Positions 8,618-17,455 of a stretch of 64,000 bases of DNA are shown in pieces. The DNA lies in contig JAKIUW010000007.1 of the NCBI GenBank assembly GCA_021647365.1, positions 1 through 64,000 of the forward strand. The letters are read 5' to 3'. The position numbers and the translations under genes were made by a program. Source of the DNA: Cocleimonas sp. Lineage in GTDB: Bacteria; Pseudomonadota; Gammaproteobacteria; Thiotrichales; Thiotrichaceae. The notes beneath the pieces were generated by a model. The model did not search any database. It saw only the letters and a list, made by a program, of their open reading frames with translations, and was not told the origin of the DNA. The stretch's first letter is position 1. Each line of letters starts with the position of its first letter.

Positions 8618-8683
8618 AAAGCACACCCCCCCACTTTTACATGATGTAAGTAAACATCATGTAAAAGTGGGGGGGTGTGCTTT
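8618..8683. repeat. C7 repeat, perfect inverted pair (putative bidirectional terminator)
   Basis: Two head-to-head copies form perfect 29 bp arms (8618-8646 and 8655-8683) around an 8-base loop. Each arm has a run of seven C or G. The pair lies between the converging cytochrome and pit genes and would form a very stable hairpin in either transcript, followed by TTT. Confidence 0.9.
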
Positions 8684-8705
8684 GCACTCTATAAATCCAT
8701 TACAA

Positions 8706-9758
8706 CTAAACAAACGTAGTTTGATTAAATATATTCTGTAAAAAATACAAACCTAAAATACAAACTAAGCCTGCGATAATCGGCGTTAGAATCCAACCAA
8801 AACTAATCGAACCCAATACCCGCCAGCGGATATTGGTGCTACCTGTAAACACCCCTATTCCTACTATCGCGCCAATAACGGCTTGTGAGCTGGAAACGGG
8901 TACTAAGGGAATTGTCGGCAAACCGTGCCCACTTAAGAAGCTTTCTAAGCCCTGCGATGCGAATAGGAATAGTACAATTGAATGTGCGGTAACCACCACC
9001 CACGCGGATATGGGCGACAAGGAAACAATATCCTGCCCTACCGTCATCATCACGCCTTTTGAATAGGTGAAAATTCCCACGGCTATGGCAATGGCTCCTA
9101 ATAGAAACAGTTGTTGCACCGAGCTAAACACATACGAATCACCAATGGTAAAATCTGTAAACGGCGAGGACGACACAAACACGCCCATGACATTAGCGAT
9201 ATTATTTGCGCCCAAACTGTATGCCCCAAATGCGCCTGCTGCGATTAAAGCAAAACGAGTATAAGCATCAAGTCGTATCAAATGGAGTTTGGCTTTGTTA
9301 ATTACACGTTTGGTTAAAAGAAAAAGCGGCACGGCGATAAAACCTGCAATGATGGGACAGGCAACCCATGTGAGTAAAATTTTGGTTAGCGTTTCTGAGT
9401 CGGTTGGTTTACCACTAAAAATATTCCAGCCGACTATTGCGCCTACCACAGCTTGGCTAGTTGAGACTGGCAAGCCTCGTCTTGTCATCCAAAACACTGT
9501 AACCGCCGCCGCCAATGCCGCCATAAATGCGCCGGGTAAAGCATTAATAGCGCCTAGCTTTCCAAGCGTATGTGATGCGCCTGCCCCCGAAATTACCGCG
9601 CCTAATATCACAAATACACTGGCAACAATGGCAGCCGTAGTAAAACGTACCATGCCTGTGCCAACCGCTGTGCCAAAGATATTAGCAGCGTCGTTTGCAC
9701 CTAGCGCCCAACCGAGCGCTAACCCACTTAACAGGAAAATTAAAACAGTTAAATCCAT
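8706..9758 (-). CDS. pit: Inorganic phosphate transporter, PiT family
   Basis: This 350 aa polytopic inner-membrane protein is of the PiT (PF01384) low-affinity, cation-coupled phosphate transporter family. It shows the two inverted family signatures: GANDAANIFGTAVG near the N-terminus and GANNIANVMGVF in the second half. Each half also has a VSTSQAVVGAIVG/VSSSQAVIGAIVG motif. About ten hydrophobic segments are visible. It lies 3 bp after the DUF47 gene and is surely cotranscribed with it, a standard pairing. The gene is divergent from a phosphonate-type ABC operon, so this is a phosphorus-uptake locus. Confidence 0.93.
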   Translation of the reverse strand: MDLTVLIFLLSGLALGWALGANDAANIFGTAVGTGMVRFTTAAIVASVFVILGAVISGAGASHTLGKLGAINALPGAFMAALAAAVTVFWMTRRGLPVSTSQAVVGAIVGWNIFSGKPTDSETLTKILLTWVACPIIAGFIAVPLFLLTKRVINKAKLHLIRLDAYTRFALIAAGAFGAYSLGANNIANVMGVFVSSSPFTDFTIGDSYVFSSVQQLFLLGAIAIAVGIFTYSKGVMMTVGQDIVSLSPISAWVVVTAHSIVLFLFASQGLESFLSGHGLPTIPLVPVSSSQAVIGAIVGIGVFTGSTNIRWRVLGSISFGWILTPIIAGLVCILGLYFLQNIFNQTTFV

Positions 9759-9761
9759 ACC

Positions 9762-10430
9762 TTAGATTTTTCGTCTAATTGTCAATATTGAGAGTATATC
9801 TGCGATATCTTCAGCGGTATTTGCCAGTTCATCAATGTGTTCAATAAAATAAGCCAGATGTCTCTTGCGAGCTAAACCCAATGTGCTAGAAAATATTTCT
9901 CGCTGAACCCGCGTACTGATTTGATCGGCTTCGGATTCATAAAACATCACCTTGGTGACATGGTCACGCACCGCTTCAATATCACGGAAGAACGAACGCA
10001 CCGCGAGGATTAAAGCATCCACACTCAAAATTGCGGTATCGGATAATTGAATATAACCGCTATGATAACCTTTGGGGATTTTGGGTGTTTGAATGGAAAA
10101 GCGGAATAAATTTGCTTCGTAGATATTAATGAGCGCATCAACATGTTCAAGCAATCCTAATACATCACCGCGCAATTCAGGGATTAACGTTTGCTCATAG
10201 AGTTTGGTTTCAATATCACGGCGCAAGCTATCCGCCGATTGCTCAATAACCAAAATTCTCTGTAAATAATTTTCAAAATCATCACAAGGTCCTTGATCAA
10301 AATATACCAGTAAAGCACTTTTATATATTAAGCCTGCCTCGGTAACTTTATCTAAAAATTGATCTATCTGTGATTCTAGTTTTTTAGCCCGACCAAATAA
10401 GCTAGGTAGTTTTACATTTGATAAATTCAT
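9762..10430 (-). CDS. DUF47 PhoU-like Pit accessory protein
   Basis: This is a 222 aa helical cytoplasmic protein of the DUF47/PhoU-like family (PF01865). Members are commonly encoded with PiT transporters and are thought to modulate them. Family-typical features include the start (LPSLFGRAKKLESQIDQFLDKV), an acidic cluster (VMFYESEADQISTRVQRE) and HIDELANTAEDIADILSIL near the end. It is first in the two-gene operon with pit. Its 5' region is shared with phnD, and no clear PHO box was seen there. Confidence 0.9.
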   Translation of the reverse strand: MNLSNVKLPSLFGRAKKLESQIDQFLDKVTEAGLIYKSALLVYFDQGPCDDFENYLQRILVIEQSADSLRRDIETKLYEQTLIPELRGDVLGLLEHVDALINIYEANLFRFSIQTPKIPKGYHSGYIQLSDTAILSVDALILAVRSFFRDIEAVRDHVTKVMFYESEADQISTRVQREIFSSTLGLARKRHLAYFIEHIDELANTAEDIADILSILTIRRKI

Positions 10431-10646
10431 AACGTTGAAGTTTAAATATTTTTTAATTAGTATTTCTCTTAATTAATGATAGTAGAAAATTTTATGAATA
10501 CCATTTTTTCTATAAAAAATAATAAATTAGCCCAGAAACGACACTTTCCTAATTTTTGTTCTATATATAAAGAATGCGCAGAGATCTTTCGTGCAAATAT
10601 CTCAGGTAATAACGTGTAAAACACCTCATTCAATTAGGAGAGTAAA

Positions 10647-11642
10647 ATGAAGAAAACCAGTAAATTAGGGCTATTCACAGCCACACTAGCTACATCATTT
10701 TTTATGGCATCAACGGCAATAGCTGCAGAAGATTGTCCGCGAGGCACATTAGATAAACGCTTTTGTGACCGAGATGGCGATTTAGTTGCTGATGCGCCCA
10801 CTGACTCTAAAAAATGGCTAGACCCTGAAACACTCATTTTTGCATACACACCTGTTGAAGACCCTGCTGTATATAAAGAAGCTTGGAGTGATTTTCTCAC
10901 TCACATGGAAAAAGTAACTGGCAAGAAAGTCGTCTTTTTCCCTGTTCAATCCAATGCGGCTCAAATAGAAGCTATGCGTTCTGGTAGATTACATATTGCA
11001 GGTTTCAACACAGGTTCAAACCCTTTAGCCGTAAACTGTGCAGGCTTTAGCCCTTTCACCATTATGGCTAAAGAAGACGGTAGCTTTGGTTACGAAATGG
11101 AAATTATTACCTACCCAGGCAGTGGCATCGAGAAAGTTGAAGATATTAAAGGTAAGACATTAGCCTTCACCTCGCCAACGTCAAACTCAGGCTTTAAAGC
11201 ACCTTCAGCTATTTTGAAATCAGAATTTAAAATGGTGAAAGACAAGGACTTTAAACCGACGTTCTCTGGCAAGCACGATAACTCTATTTTGGGTGTCGCC
11301 AATAAAGATTACCCAGCGGCTTCAATCGCTAACTCGGTTAAAGACCGTATGTTAAAGCGCGGTGTTATCAAAGAAGGACAGGTTAAAACGATTTATAAAT
11401 CTCAAACCTTCCCAACCACTGGTTTTGGTCACGTTTATAACTTAAAACCCGAACTTGCGGCAAAGGTTAAAGAGTCATTCTCGAGTTTTCCATGGGATAA
11501 TGCAGACGGAACACCTAGCTCTTTAAAGGTTGAGTTCTCAAAATCAAAAGAAGGTCAGTTTATTCCTATTACTTATAAAAAAGAGTGGGCAGTTATTCGT
11601 ACCATTGATTCTGCAAACGACGTTTCTTATTCTTGTAAATAA
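10647..11642 (+). CDS. phnD: Phosphonate/phosphite/phosphate ABC transporter substrate-binding protein
   Basis: This 331 aa periplasmic binding protein has a Sec signal peptide ending STAIAA. The family core includes LIFAYTPVEDPAVY, PVQSNAAQIEAMRSGRLHIAGF and KGKTLAFTSPTSNSGFKAP. An insertion after the signal peptide (CDRDGDLVADAP) is calcium-motif-like. The gene is first of phnD-phnC-phnE-phnE and is preceded by a strong TTAGGAGAG ribosome-binding site. No C-P lyase, phosphonatase or phosphite dehydrogenase gene is adjacent, so phosphite, phosphate or a phosphonate are all possible ligands. Confidence 0.88.
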   Translation: MKKTSKLGLFTATLATSFFMASTAIAAEDCPRGTLDKRFCDRDGDLVADAPTDSKKWLDPETLIFAYTPVEDPAVYKEAWSDFLTHMEKVTGKKVVFFPVQSNAAQIEAMRSGRLHIAGFNTGSNPLAVNCAGFSPFTIMAKEDGSFGYEMEIITYPGSGIEKVEDIKGKTLAFTSPTSNSGFKAPSAILKSEFKMVKDKDFKPTFSGKHDNSILGVANKDYPAASIANSVKDRMLKRGVIKEGQVKTIYKSQTFPTTGFGHVYNLKPELAAKVKESFSSFPWDNADGTPSSLKVEFSKSKEGQFIPITYKKEWAVIRTIDSANDVSYSCK

Positions 11643-11669
11643 TGATCAATATTAATTAGATTTAATCCA

Positions 11670-11701
11670 AGCCCGAAGTCATTCTGACCTCGGGCTTTTT
11701 A
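11670..11701 (+). terminator. Hairpin plus T-tract between phnD and phnC
   Basis: AGCCCGA and a TCGGGCT counterpart flank a 13-base loop and are followed by TTTTT. The hairpin lies within the phn operon, 26 bp before phnC. It probably causes partial termination or 3'-end protection, so that the binding protein is made in excess of the membrane components. Confidence 0.75.
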
Positions 11702-11726
11702 ATGAGTAACCAAACAAGGTAAGGAA

Positions 11727-12527
11727 ATGCTCGAATTAAAAAATCTAGGAAAGCGCTATAAAACAGGCGACGATGCACTTAAAGGTGTCAATTTAACTAT
11801 TCCCAATGGGCAAGTCATTGGCTTAATCGGCCCTTCTGGTGCAGGTAAAAGCACCTTAATCCGTTGTGTAAATCGCTTGGTTGAACCTACCACAGGTACC
11901 GTGATTTTAAACGGCACCGACATCACCAAACTTTCATCAAGCGGCTTGCGCAAAGCGCGCCGTGAAATGGGCATGATTTTTCAAGAATACGCACTGGTTG
12001 ATCGCCTAACCATTATGGAAAATGTTATGTCGGGTCGTTTAGGCTACATGGGATTTTGGAAAAGTTTTTTTCGGAAATATCCCCAATCTGATATTGATGA
12101 AGCCTTTCGTTTATTAGAACGCGTGGGTTTAGACCACATGGTGGATAAACGCGCCGATGAATTATCGGGTGGACAAAAGCAACGCGTAGGTATTGCGCGC
12201 GCGCTCATCCAACAACCTAAAGTCATTTTAATTGATGAGCCGACCGCATCACTCGACCCGAAAACATCGCGCCAAATCATGCGTTTGATTTCAGAGCTTT
12301 GTAAAGAGCGGCAACTTTCTGCCATCGTTAATATTCACGACGTAGCTTTAGCTCAAATGTTCGTCGAGCGCATTGTTGGTCTGCAAGATGGAGAGTTAGT
12401 GTTTGACGGCGCACCCGATGAGCTCACCCCTGAAGCGCTCACCAAAATTTACGGCGAAGAAGATTGGGAAGCAACCATTGATGACGTTGACGAAGGTGAG
12501 GAAAACGTGGGAGATCAGAACACATGA
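11727..12527 (+). CDS. phnC: Phosphonate-type ABC transporter ATP-binding protein
   Basis: This 266 aa ABC ATPase energises uptake through the two PhnE permeases. Walker A is GPSGAGKST (about residues 36-44), the Q-loop is MIFQEYALVDRLT, the signature is LSGGQKQRVGIARAL, Walker B is VILIDEPTASLD, and the switch His lies in VNIHDVALAQMF. The MSGRLGYMGFWKSFF stretch between Q-loop and signature is typical of PhnC. Its last codons overlap phnE1 by 4 bp (ATGA), implying translational coupling. An acidic C-terminal tail extends past the usual end. Confidence 0.95.
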   Translation: MLELKNLGKRYKTGDDALKGVNLTIPNGQVIGLIGPSGAGKSTLIRCVNRLVEPTTGTVILNGTDITKLSSSGLRKARREMGMIFQEYALVDRLTIMENVMSGRLGYMGFWKSFFRKYPQSDIDEAFRLLERVGLDHMVDKRADELSGGQKQRVGIARALIQQPKVILIDEPTASLDPKTSRQIMRLISELCKERQLSAIVNIHDVALAQMFVERIVGLQDGELVFDGAPDELTPEALTKIYGEEDWEATIDDVDEGEENVGDQNT

Positions 12528-13315
12528 GCTCTCGCACATGGAAACGCCCTCCTCTAATCAAAGATACCACATGGCGTTATGGGCTTTTAGCATTAATGGC
12601 ACTGTATTTTGTCGCTGCATTTTTTTCATACGATGTAAATTGGTCGCGCGTTTACGAAGGGCTTGATCGTGGCTGGACATTTATTAAATCATTTACTAAC
12701 CCAGATTTTACGACACGTTGGACTGACATTTCAGAAGGTATTTGGGAAAGCATCATCATCACGGTGACATCCACCGTTGTTGGTATTATCCTTGCCATTC
12801 CCTTGGCGCTTGGAGCTGCAAGCAATCTTGCCCCAAAGCCTATTTATTATTTGGCGCGCGGATTTATCGCCGTTGCGCGCGCATTGCATGAAATTATTGT
12901 TGCCATTTTAATGGTGGCTATTTTTGGCTTTGGTCCACTGGCTGGTTTTATCACACTTACATTTTCTACCATCGGATTTATCGCAAAGCTTTTGGCAGAA
13001 GATATTGAGAACATCAGTAAACCCCAAGCCGAAGCGGTGAAATCAACAGGTTCAGGCTGGTGGCAATGGATTAACTATGCCGTGCAACCACAAGTGATGC
13101 CGCGCTTGATTGGTTTATCCATTTATCGCATTGATATTAATTTCAGAAGCTCATCCATCCTAGGGCTTGTCGGCGCTGGCGGTGTTGGCGCAACGCTAAA
13201 TACAGCATTTGATCGCTATGAATTTGACACTGCCGCCGCCATCATCATTATCATTATCGCCATCGTGATGGTGCTTGAATATCTTTCTGGCTTCATCAGA
13301 GCCAGAGTACAGTAA
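12524..13315 (+). CDS. phnE: Phosphonate-type ABC transporter permease, first copy
   Basis: This 263 aa inner-membrane permease has about six hydrophobic helices. The BPD_transp_1 EAA-like loop is AVKSTGSGWWQWINYAVQPQ, followed by the family signature SSILGLVGAGGVGATLN. It overlaps phnC by 4 bp and is followed 14 bp later by a second permease. The two PhnE proteins presumably form a heterodimeric channel, as in other phnDCEE operons. Confidence 0.93.
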   Translation: MSSRTWKRPPLIKDTTWRYGLLALMALYFVAAFFSYDVNWSRVYEGLDRGWTFIKSFTNPDFTTRWTDISEGIWESIIITVTSTVVGIILAIPLALGAASNLAPKPIYYLARGFIAVARALHEIIVAILMVAIFGFGPLAGFITLTFSTIGFIAKLLAEDIENISKPQAEAVKSTGSGWWQWINYAVQPQVMPRLIGLSIYRIDINFRSSSILGLVGAGGVGATLNTAFDRYEFDTAAAIIIIIIAIVMVLEYLSGFIRARVQ

Positions 13316-13329
13316 AGAGAATATCGAAT

Positions 13330-14145
13330 ATGCCCGTTACTACAAAAGGTGAATTGAAAGTATGGCAACGCCGTGACCGAGCCAAGCAATTTAAAATCTG
13401 GTTTGGCTGGTTTATCGGTGTTGCTATTTTTATGTTCTGTTGGAAAATAATTTCCGATGCAACTACATGGTTCTTTGTTTATGACGCACCCAGAATCGCT
13501 GTCGACATTGGTGGGCGCGCATGGCCACCGCGCTGGAGCTATCTAAGCGAGCTATGGAAACCAATGTGGGATACCATCAATATCGCAACGCTTGGAACAC
13601 TGTTAGCAATTATCATGGGTGTACCCGTAGCCTTCTTAGCGGCAACAAACACCACGCCGAGCAAACGGTTTTTACGCCCATTGGCTTTATTGATTATCGT
13701 TTCAACCCGCTCAATCAATTCGCTTGTTTGGGCGCTATTGCTAGTTTCCATCATTGGCCCCGGGATTTTTGCAGGCACACTCGCCATCGCCATTCGCTCT
13801 ATCGGCTTTGTAGCCAAGCTTTTGTATGAAGCGATTGAAGAGATAGATGTAAACCAAGTCGAAGCCATACAAGCCACAGGCGCCAGCAAACTACAGGTTA
13901 TCGCCTACGGTATCGTGCCGCAAATCATGCCCGCCTTTGCAGGCTTGAGCGTATTCCGCTGGGATATTAATATCCGCGAATCAACCATATTAGGTTTGGT
14001 AGGCGCAGGCGGAATCGGGCTTTATTTACAATCATCTTTAAATATTTTAGCTTGGCCACAAGTTACGGTTATTTTGATTATGATTTTAATTGCCGTGGTG
14101 ATTAGTGAATGGGTTTCATCCAAGGTTCGCTTAGCAATAATTTAG
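13330..14145 (+). CDS. phnE: Phosphonate-type ABC transporter permease, second copy
   Basis: This 271 aa permease is homologous to the preceding one. It has an N-terminal TM helix, a periplasmic segment (DIGGRAWPPRWSYLSELW), an EAA loop (AIQATGASKLQVIAYGIVPQ) and STILGLVGAGGIGLYLQSS. It is last in the operon. The TAG stop lies inside ATTTAGCGAGCTTGC, the start of a repeat element also found at the end of alr (48708), so the stop codon is shared with or supplied by the element. Confidence 0.93.
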   Translation: MPVTTKGELKVWQRRDRAKQFKIWFGWFIGVAIFMFCWKIISDATTWFFVYDAPRIAVDIGGRAWPPRWSYLSELWKPMWDTINIATLGTLLAIIMGVPVAFLAATNTTPSKRFLRPLALLIIVSTRSINSLVWALLLVSIIGPGIFAGTLAIAIRSIGFVAKLLYEAIEEIDVNQVEAIQATGASKLQVIAYGIVPQIMPAFAGLSVFRWDINIRESTILGLVGAGGIGLYLQSSLNILAWPQVTVILIMILIAVVISEWVSSKVRLAII

Positions 14146-14214
14146 CGAGCTTGCCATTTTTGTTTCACAAAAAATGGACAACCCGATTACGTCGCCGTCT
14201 TTTTGGCGACGTTG
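14138..14214 (+). repeat. TTTAGCGAGCTTGC element, copy 1
   Basis: The element begins across the phnE2 stop codon and contains two hairpins: CCATTTTT paired with AAAAAATGG, and ACGTCGCC paired with GGCGACGT (14189-14212). ATTTAGCGAGCTTGC and CGATTACGTCGCCGT are shared with 48708-48774, which also starts at a TAG stop. It may act as the operon terminator. Confidence 0.6.
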
Positions 14215-14241
14215 TATATAGCTTTAGGTATATCCCAACAA

Positions 14242-14266
14242 GCACAGCCCCCCACTTTTACATGAT
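14242..14266 (+). repeat. C7 repeat, single copy, overlapping the DUF1801 gene end
   Basis: This is a C7 family copy with GCACAG instead of GCACAC. It sits at the convergent junction between phnE2 and the DUF1801 gene. The complement ATCATGTAA supplies the last two codons and stop of the latter. Confidence 0.8.
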
Positions 14267-14623
14267 GTTTTCCTTGCTCGCTTGATTAATATAAAAGCTA
14301 ATATTCTTAGTTATTAACTCATCTTTCTCTAGGATTTTTAAATGCCTGCGCATGTTACCTTTACCCTCAAGTAGCTTTTCAGGATCATCAAACTGCGTGC
14401 CGTTGCTAAACTCAATCGACAAGTGCTGTTTATAAAGAAAAACCCCACCGACAAGCTCCCCTGAAACATTAAAAACAATACCGCCATATTTTATATCTTT
14501 TTTTATTTCAGTCTTTCCACTTAAGAAAACCGCTCTTATTTCCTCTACTATTTCATATCGTTCGGGGAGTGTGGACTTAATATCGATTAGAAAGTCATTA
14601 ACTTTATCATTGGAGGATTTCAT
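14258..14623 (-). CDS. DUF1801 (YdhG-like) domain protein
   Basis: This small cytoplasmic protein of 121 aa is of the DUF1801/YdhG-like fold. The recognisable pattern is VNDFLIDIKSTLPER near the N-terminus, then KYGGIVFNVSGELVGGVFLYKQHLSIEFSNG and MRRHLKILEKDELI. Family function is not established. The last residues IM and the TAA stop are encoded by the C7 repeat at 14242, so the native C-terminus may have been altered by repeat insertion. A second C7 copy lies upstream at 14684. Confidence 0.75.
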   Translation of the reverse strand: MKSSNDKVNDFLIDIKSTLPERYEIVEEIRAVFLSGKTEIKKDIKYGGIVFNVSGELVGGVFLYKQHLSIEFSNGTQFDDPEKLLEGKGNMRRHLKILEKDELITKNISFYINQASKENIM

Positions 14624-14683
14624 AAATTACTCGGCTCTTTATATTTATGTAATAACGCTAGCATAGCCTATATTAAAAACGTA

Positions 14684-14709
14684 AGTACACCCCCCCACTT
14701 TTACATGAT
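14684..14709 (+). repeat. C7 repeat, single copy (GTACAC variant)
   Basis: This copy has AGTACAC in place of AGCACAC. It lies 12 bp beyond the stop of the minus-strand HAD gene and upstream of the DUF1801 gene, separating the two minus-strand genes. Confidence 0.8.
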
Positions 14710-14720
14710 CAATAAAACAA

Positions 14721-15575
14721 CTAATAAACCAAAGCTTCAATCATATAATCAGGCAAAGCGCCTTCACTAAAAAACAACTCTGCCAATTTATCATTACGGC
14801 TAGCCTCAGCAAACTGCTGATTATAAATTCCACTGGTAATAAACAGCGCATCTATCCATTGATCATTTGCCCCTAAAATATCCGTTTGTAAGCCATCGCC
14901 AATCATTAAAACTTTATGATCTGGAATTCCCGCTAGTTTTGCTAAACAATCTTGATAAATTTGTTTGTGCGGCTTGCCGATGTATTCAACTTTTCCACCT
15001 AACTGCTGATAGAGCTTGGCTATCGCACCTGCGGATATACCACGTACGCCTTTGCGAATGGCAATTAAGTCGGGGTTTGCACAGACCATGGGGAGGTTTC
15101 TATCTACGGCATTCTGTAATAGTTTTTGGTAAGACGAGGCATCTGAGGTATTCCCTTCTGCGCCAGCATTGATTATGAAATCTGCTTGCTCCAATGTGTT
15201 TACCAATGATAAATCTAAGCCTTCGAGGATTCCTTGACTACGTTTTGGACCAAGGTAATAACAACGACTGCCTAAGCCCTCATATCGACCTGATTTAAAA
15301 TTCTGCCAAAGTAATTCGCCTGAGCTTAGGCTAAAGTCAAAGACGGATTGATCAATACCTGTCGCCAAGAGTTCTTTATCAAAATCAGTCGTACGCCTTG
15401 CGGCATTCGATAAAATAACAACAATTTTGCCCTGCGCTTTAAGTTGCTTTAAACAGTCATAAGCATGAGGAAACACCTTACCACCATCATGTAACACGCC
15501 CCACGCATCTATCAAAAAAGCATCATATTGATCGCTAATTTCACTTAATTTATTTATATTTGATACATTACTCAA
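14721..15575 (-). CDS. HAD superfamily IIA hydrolase (NagD-like)
   Basis: This phosphatase of about 284 aa belongs to HAD subfamily IIA. The nucleophile motif AFLIDAWGVLHDG contains DAWGV. Motif II is VVILSNAARRT. The substrate-specificity cap includes FIINAGAEGNTSD, the conserved lysine is in YIGKPHKQIYQ, and motif IV is VLMIGDGLQTDILGAND. The frame extends to 15626, overlapping the divergent HAD gene. I prefer the TTG at 15575 (LSNVSNINKLSEI), which avoids overlap, but the start is uncertain. The substrate is unknown. Confidence 0.85.
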   Translation of the reverse strand: MSNVSNINKLSEISDQYDAFLIDAWGVLHDGGKVFPHAYDCLKQLKAQGKIVVILSNAARRTTDFDKELLATGIDQSVFDFSLSSGELLWQNFKSGRYEGLGSRCYYLGPKRSQGILEGLDLSLVNTLEQADFIINAGAEGNTSDASSYQKLLQNAVDRNLPMVCANPDLIAIRKGVRGISAGAIAKLYQQLGGKVEYIGKPHKQIYQDCLAKLAGIPDHKVLMIGDGLQTDILGANDQWIDALFITSGIYNQQFAEASRNDKLAELFFSEGALPDYMIEALVY

Positions 15576-15588
15576 TATACTTGTCTCT

Positions 15589-16266
15589 ATGAAATTAAAA
15601 GCAATCCTATTTGACCATGATGGCACATTAGTTGACTCGGAAGTGACGCATTTTGAACTGTGGCAAGCCGTTTTAGAAAAACATAATGTAGAGCTTGCCG
15701 AGCAAGGTTATAAAGATTTTCATTCTGGCACACCTACTCCACGAAATGCAGAAATTCTAGTTGAGAAATATGCTTTAGCCATCACACCGCAAGCTCTGGC
15801 TGAAGAAAAAGAAAAATTAACACATGAGTTTTTCACCAAGAATACCTTTCCTTTAATGCCTGACTCGCTTGATACAATTCAGCATTTTCACAAAATGGGT
15901 TTAAAGCTAGGCGTGGTGACAGGCGCAGGACGGTTTGGTGTTACATCAACGCTACAAGGCCATCAGCTAGAACAGTATTTCGATGTGATAACCACGGGTG
16001 AAGATGTAATAAAAAGCAAACCTGATCCTGCCGTGTATTTACTGGCAATGGAACGCCTTGGCGTGAAGGCTGATGAATGTGTCGCCATTGAAGACACCGA
16101 AAATGGTATTCGCTCTGCCATTGCCGCTGGGCTTGTGTGTTGTGCGGTGAAAAATAATTATTCTGCGGGACATGATTTATCCATTGCTACTAAGGTTTTT
16201 GGCCGCATGAAAGATGCGAAAGACTGGATAAATAGGAGAGACTCCACGGCTGAATTCAAGTTCTAA
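15589..16266 (+). CDS. HAD superfamily IA hydrolase (phosphoglycolate phosphatase/beta-PGM-like)
   Basis: This 225 aa phosphatase has motif I ILFDHDGTLVDSE, motif II GVVTGAGRFG, the conserved Lys in IKSKPDPAVYL and motif IV CVAIEDTENGIRSA. DHD replaces the usual DxD; the second Asp is retained, so activity is plausible. The helical cap places it in subfamily IA. It is divergent from the HAD-IIA gene with only about 13 bp between proposed starts, so its promoter must lie inside the neighbour. Substrate not deducible. Confidence 0.85.
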   Translation: MKLKAILFDHDGTLVDSEVTHFELWQAVLEKHNVELAEQGYKDFHSGTPTPRNAEILVEKYALAITPQALAEEKEKLTHEFFTKNTFPLMPDSLDTIQHFHKMGLKLGVVTGAGRFGVTSTLQGHQLEQYFDVITTGEDVIKSKPDPAVYLLAMERLGVKADECVAIEDTENGIRSAIAAGLVCCAVKNNYSAGHDLSIATKVFGRMKDAKDWINRRDSTAEFKF

Positions 16267-16428
16267 GTGCAACGTAATCTCAATACTAGATAATGCTAAG
16301 CTTGATGGAATGCTTTAAAGATTAAGTTGCTAGTACATCATATGTACTCTCCTCAAAATTCCGTGTGAAAACACATCAACTTACCTGTTTTTCTAACAGT
16401 TATTGTAAATTGCACTTGGTAGCTAAAT
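16267..16428. other. Intergenic stretch without recognised gene
   Basis: No gene is seen between the HAD gene and the C7 repeat at 16429. A small palindrome AGTACAT-CAT-ATGTACT lies at 16332-16348. No T-tract follows it, so it is not an obvious terminator. Confidence 0.4.
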
Positions 16429-16453
16429 CCACACCCCCCTACTTTTACATGAT
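16429..16453 (+). repeat. C7 repeat, single copy at convergent junction
   Basis: CCACACCCCCCTACTTTTAC then ATGATC is an intermediate between the two family types. It lies between the converging HAD gene and the frameshifted EamA gene. Confidence 0.8.
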
Positions 16454-16460
16454 CATTTTA

Positions 16461-17322
16461 TTACACCTTTGCCTTAGGCTTACTTATCATCAAAGCGGCA
16501 ATCACCAGTGTCGCACCTGCAACTGTCAACCAGCTCCATTGCTCATCAAAAAACAACCAGCCCTGTAATGCCGTAAAAGGCGGAACAAGGTAGAAATAAC
16601 TGGCAACACGCGTGGCTTCGCCGTGGCGGATCATATAAAGCAGTAATAAAATAGCGATTATTGATAAGACAATAATTAACCATGCGAGTGTAGCAACAAA
16701 GGTGAGATTCCAATCCACTACGCCGATTTCTGTTGTGAATGAAACGGCTGTAAAAAAAAGCAATGCCGCGCCATATTGATAACTTGAGCCTGTAATAAGA
16801 TCAACATTTTGCGCATAGCGTTTTTGTAGTAATGTGCCTACCACAATCGCAGGTAGAGCAATTAAAAGCCAAAGAATGCCTTTGCTTGTAATCGTCCCCT
16901 CCCAGCTAGAAGCGCCGTAGAGAACAATAGCCACGCCACAAAAAGCCAAGCAATAAGCCCAGCCATTCACGCTTCCTTATAGCGACACTCAGCACCACGC
17001 CAGAAAACACGGCGAGCAACAATGGGTTTAAGCTCACAAACAAGGCGGTTAGCCCTGTCGGCATATTGGCATCAATCGCAGCAAATATGCCACCCAAATA
17101 AACACCATGAATCAATAAGCCTACTAGCACTTGAATACTCGCATCGAATAAGCTGATTTTTGGTCGCCTCCAAATAATAATCATAATCAAGAATAATGGC
17201 ACAACAAAAACCATTCGCCACATCAGAAAGGTAAACGGTTCTGCATAAGGCAGACCAAACTTCGCACCCACAAAACCTGTAGACCAAAGAAGTACAAAAA
17301 TAAATGGAATATAGCGCGTCAT
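16461..17322 (-). pseudogene. EamA/DMT-family transporter, disrupted by a frameshift
   Basis: Two overlapping frames together encode one EamA-type drug/metabolite transporter of about 286 aa. The 17322 frame gives the N-terminal half (MTRYIPFIFVLLWSTGFVGA) up to KREWLGLLLGF. The continuation GVAIVLYGASSWEG onward is in the frame ending at 16461. The switch occurs at a run of five A at 16940-16944 (five T on the coding strand); removing one base restores LLLGFCGVAIVLYG. This is either a genuine pseudogene or a homopolymer sequencing error. A complete paralogue lies at 21839-22702. Confidence 0.8.
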
Positions 17323-17327
17323 AGAAA

Positions 17328-17356
17328 CATCATGTAAAAGTGGGGGGGGGTGCTTT
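17328..17356 (-). repeat. C7 repeat, single copy with nine G, in a divergent intergenic region
   Basis: On the plus strand CATCATGTAAAAGTG is followed by a longer G run (nine) and TGCTTT. The copy lies 5 bp upstream of the EamA start codon and before ygiQ, so it is in a promoter region rather than at a gene end. The longer G tract suggests slippage. Confidence 0.8.
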
Positions 17357-17455
17357 GCTCATCGTATGATTCTATTGATCTGTATTCATAATTGAAAGAC
17401 ACAGTTCTAAATAAGGTTGGTAGATACAATAATGTGGCTAGCGTATAATCGCCCG

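Noticed and set aside
10431..10646. PHO box between DUF47 and phnD
   Set aside because: I looked for CTGTCAT-like direct repeats and saw none convincing.
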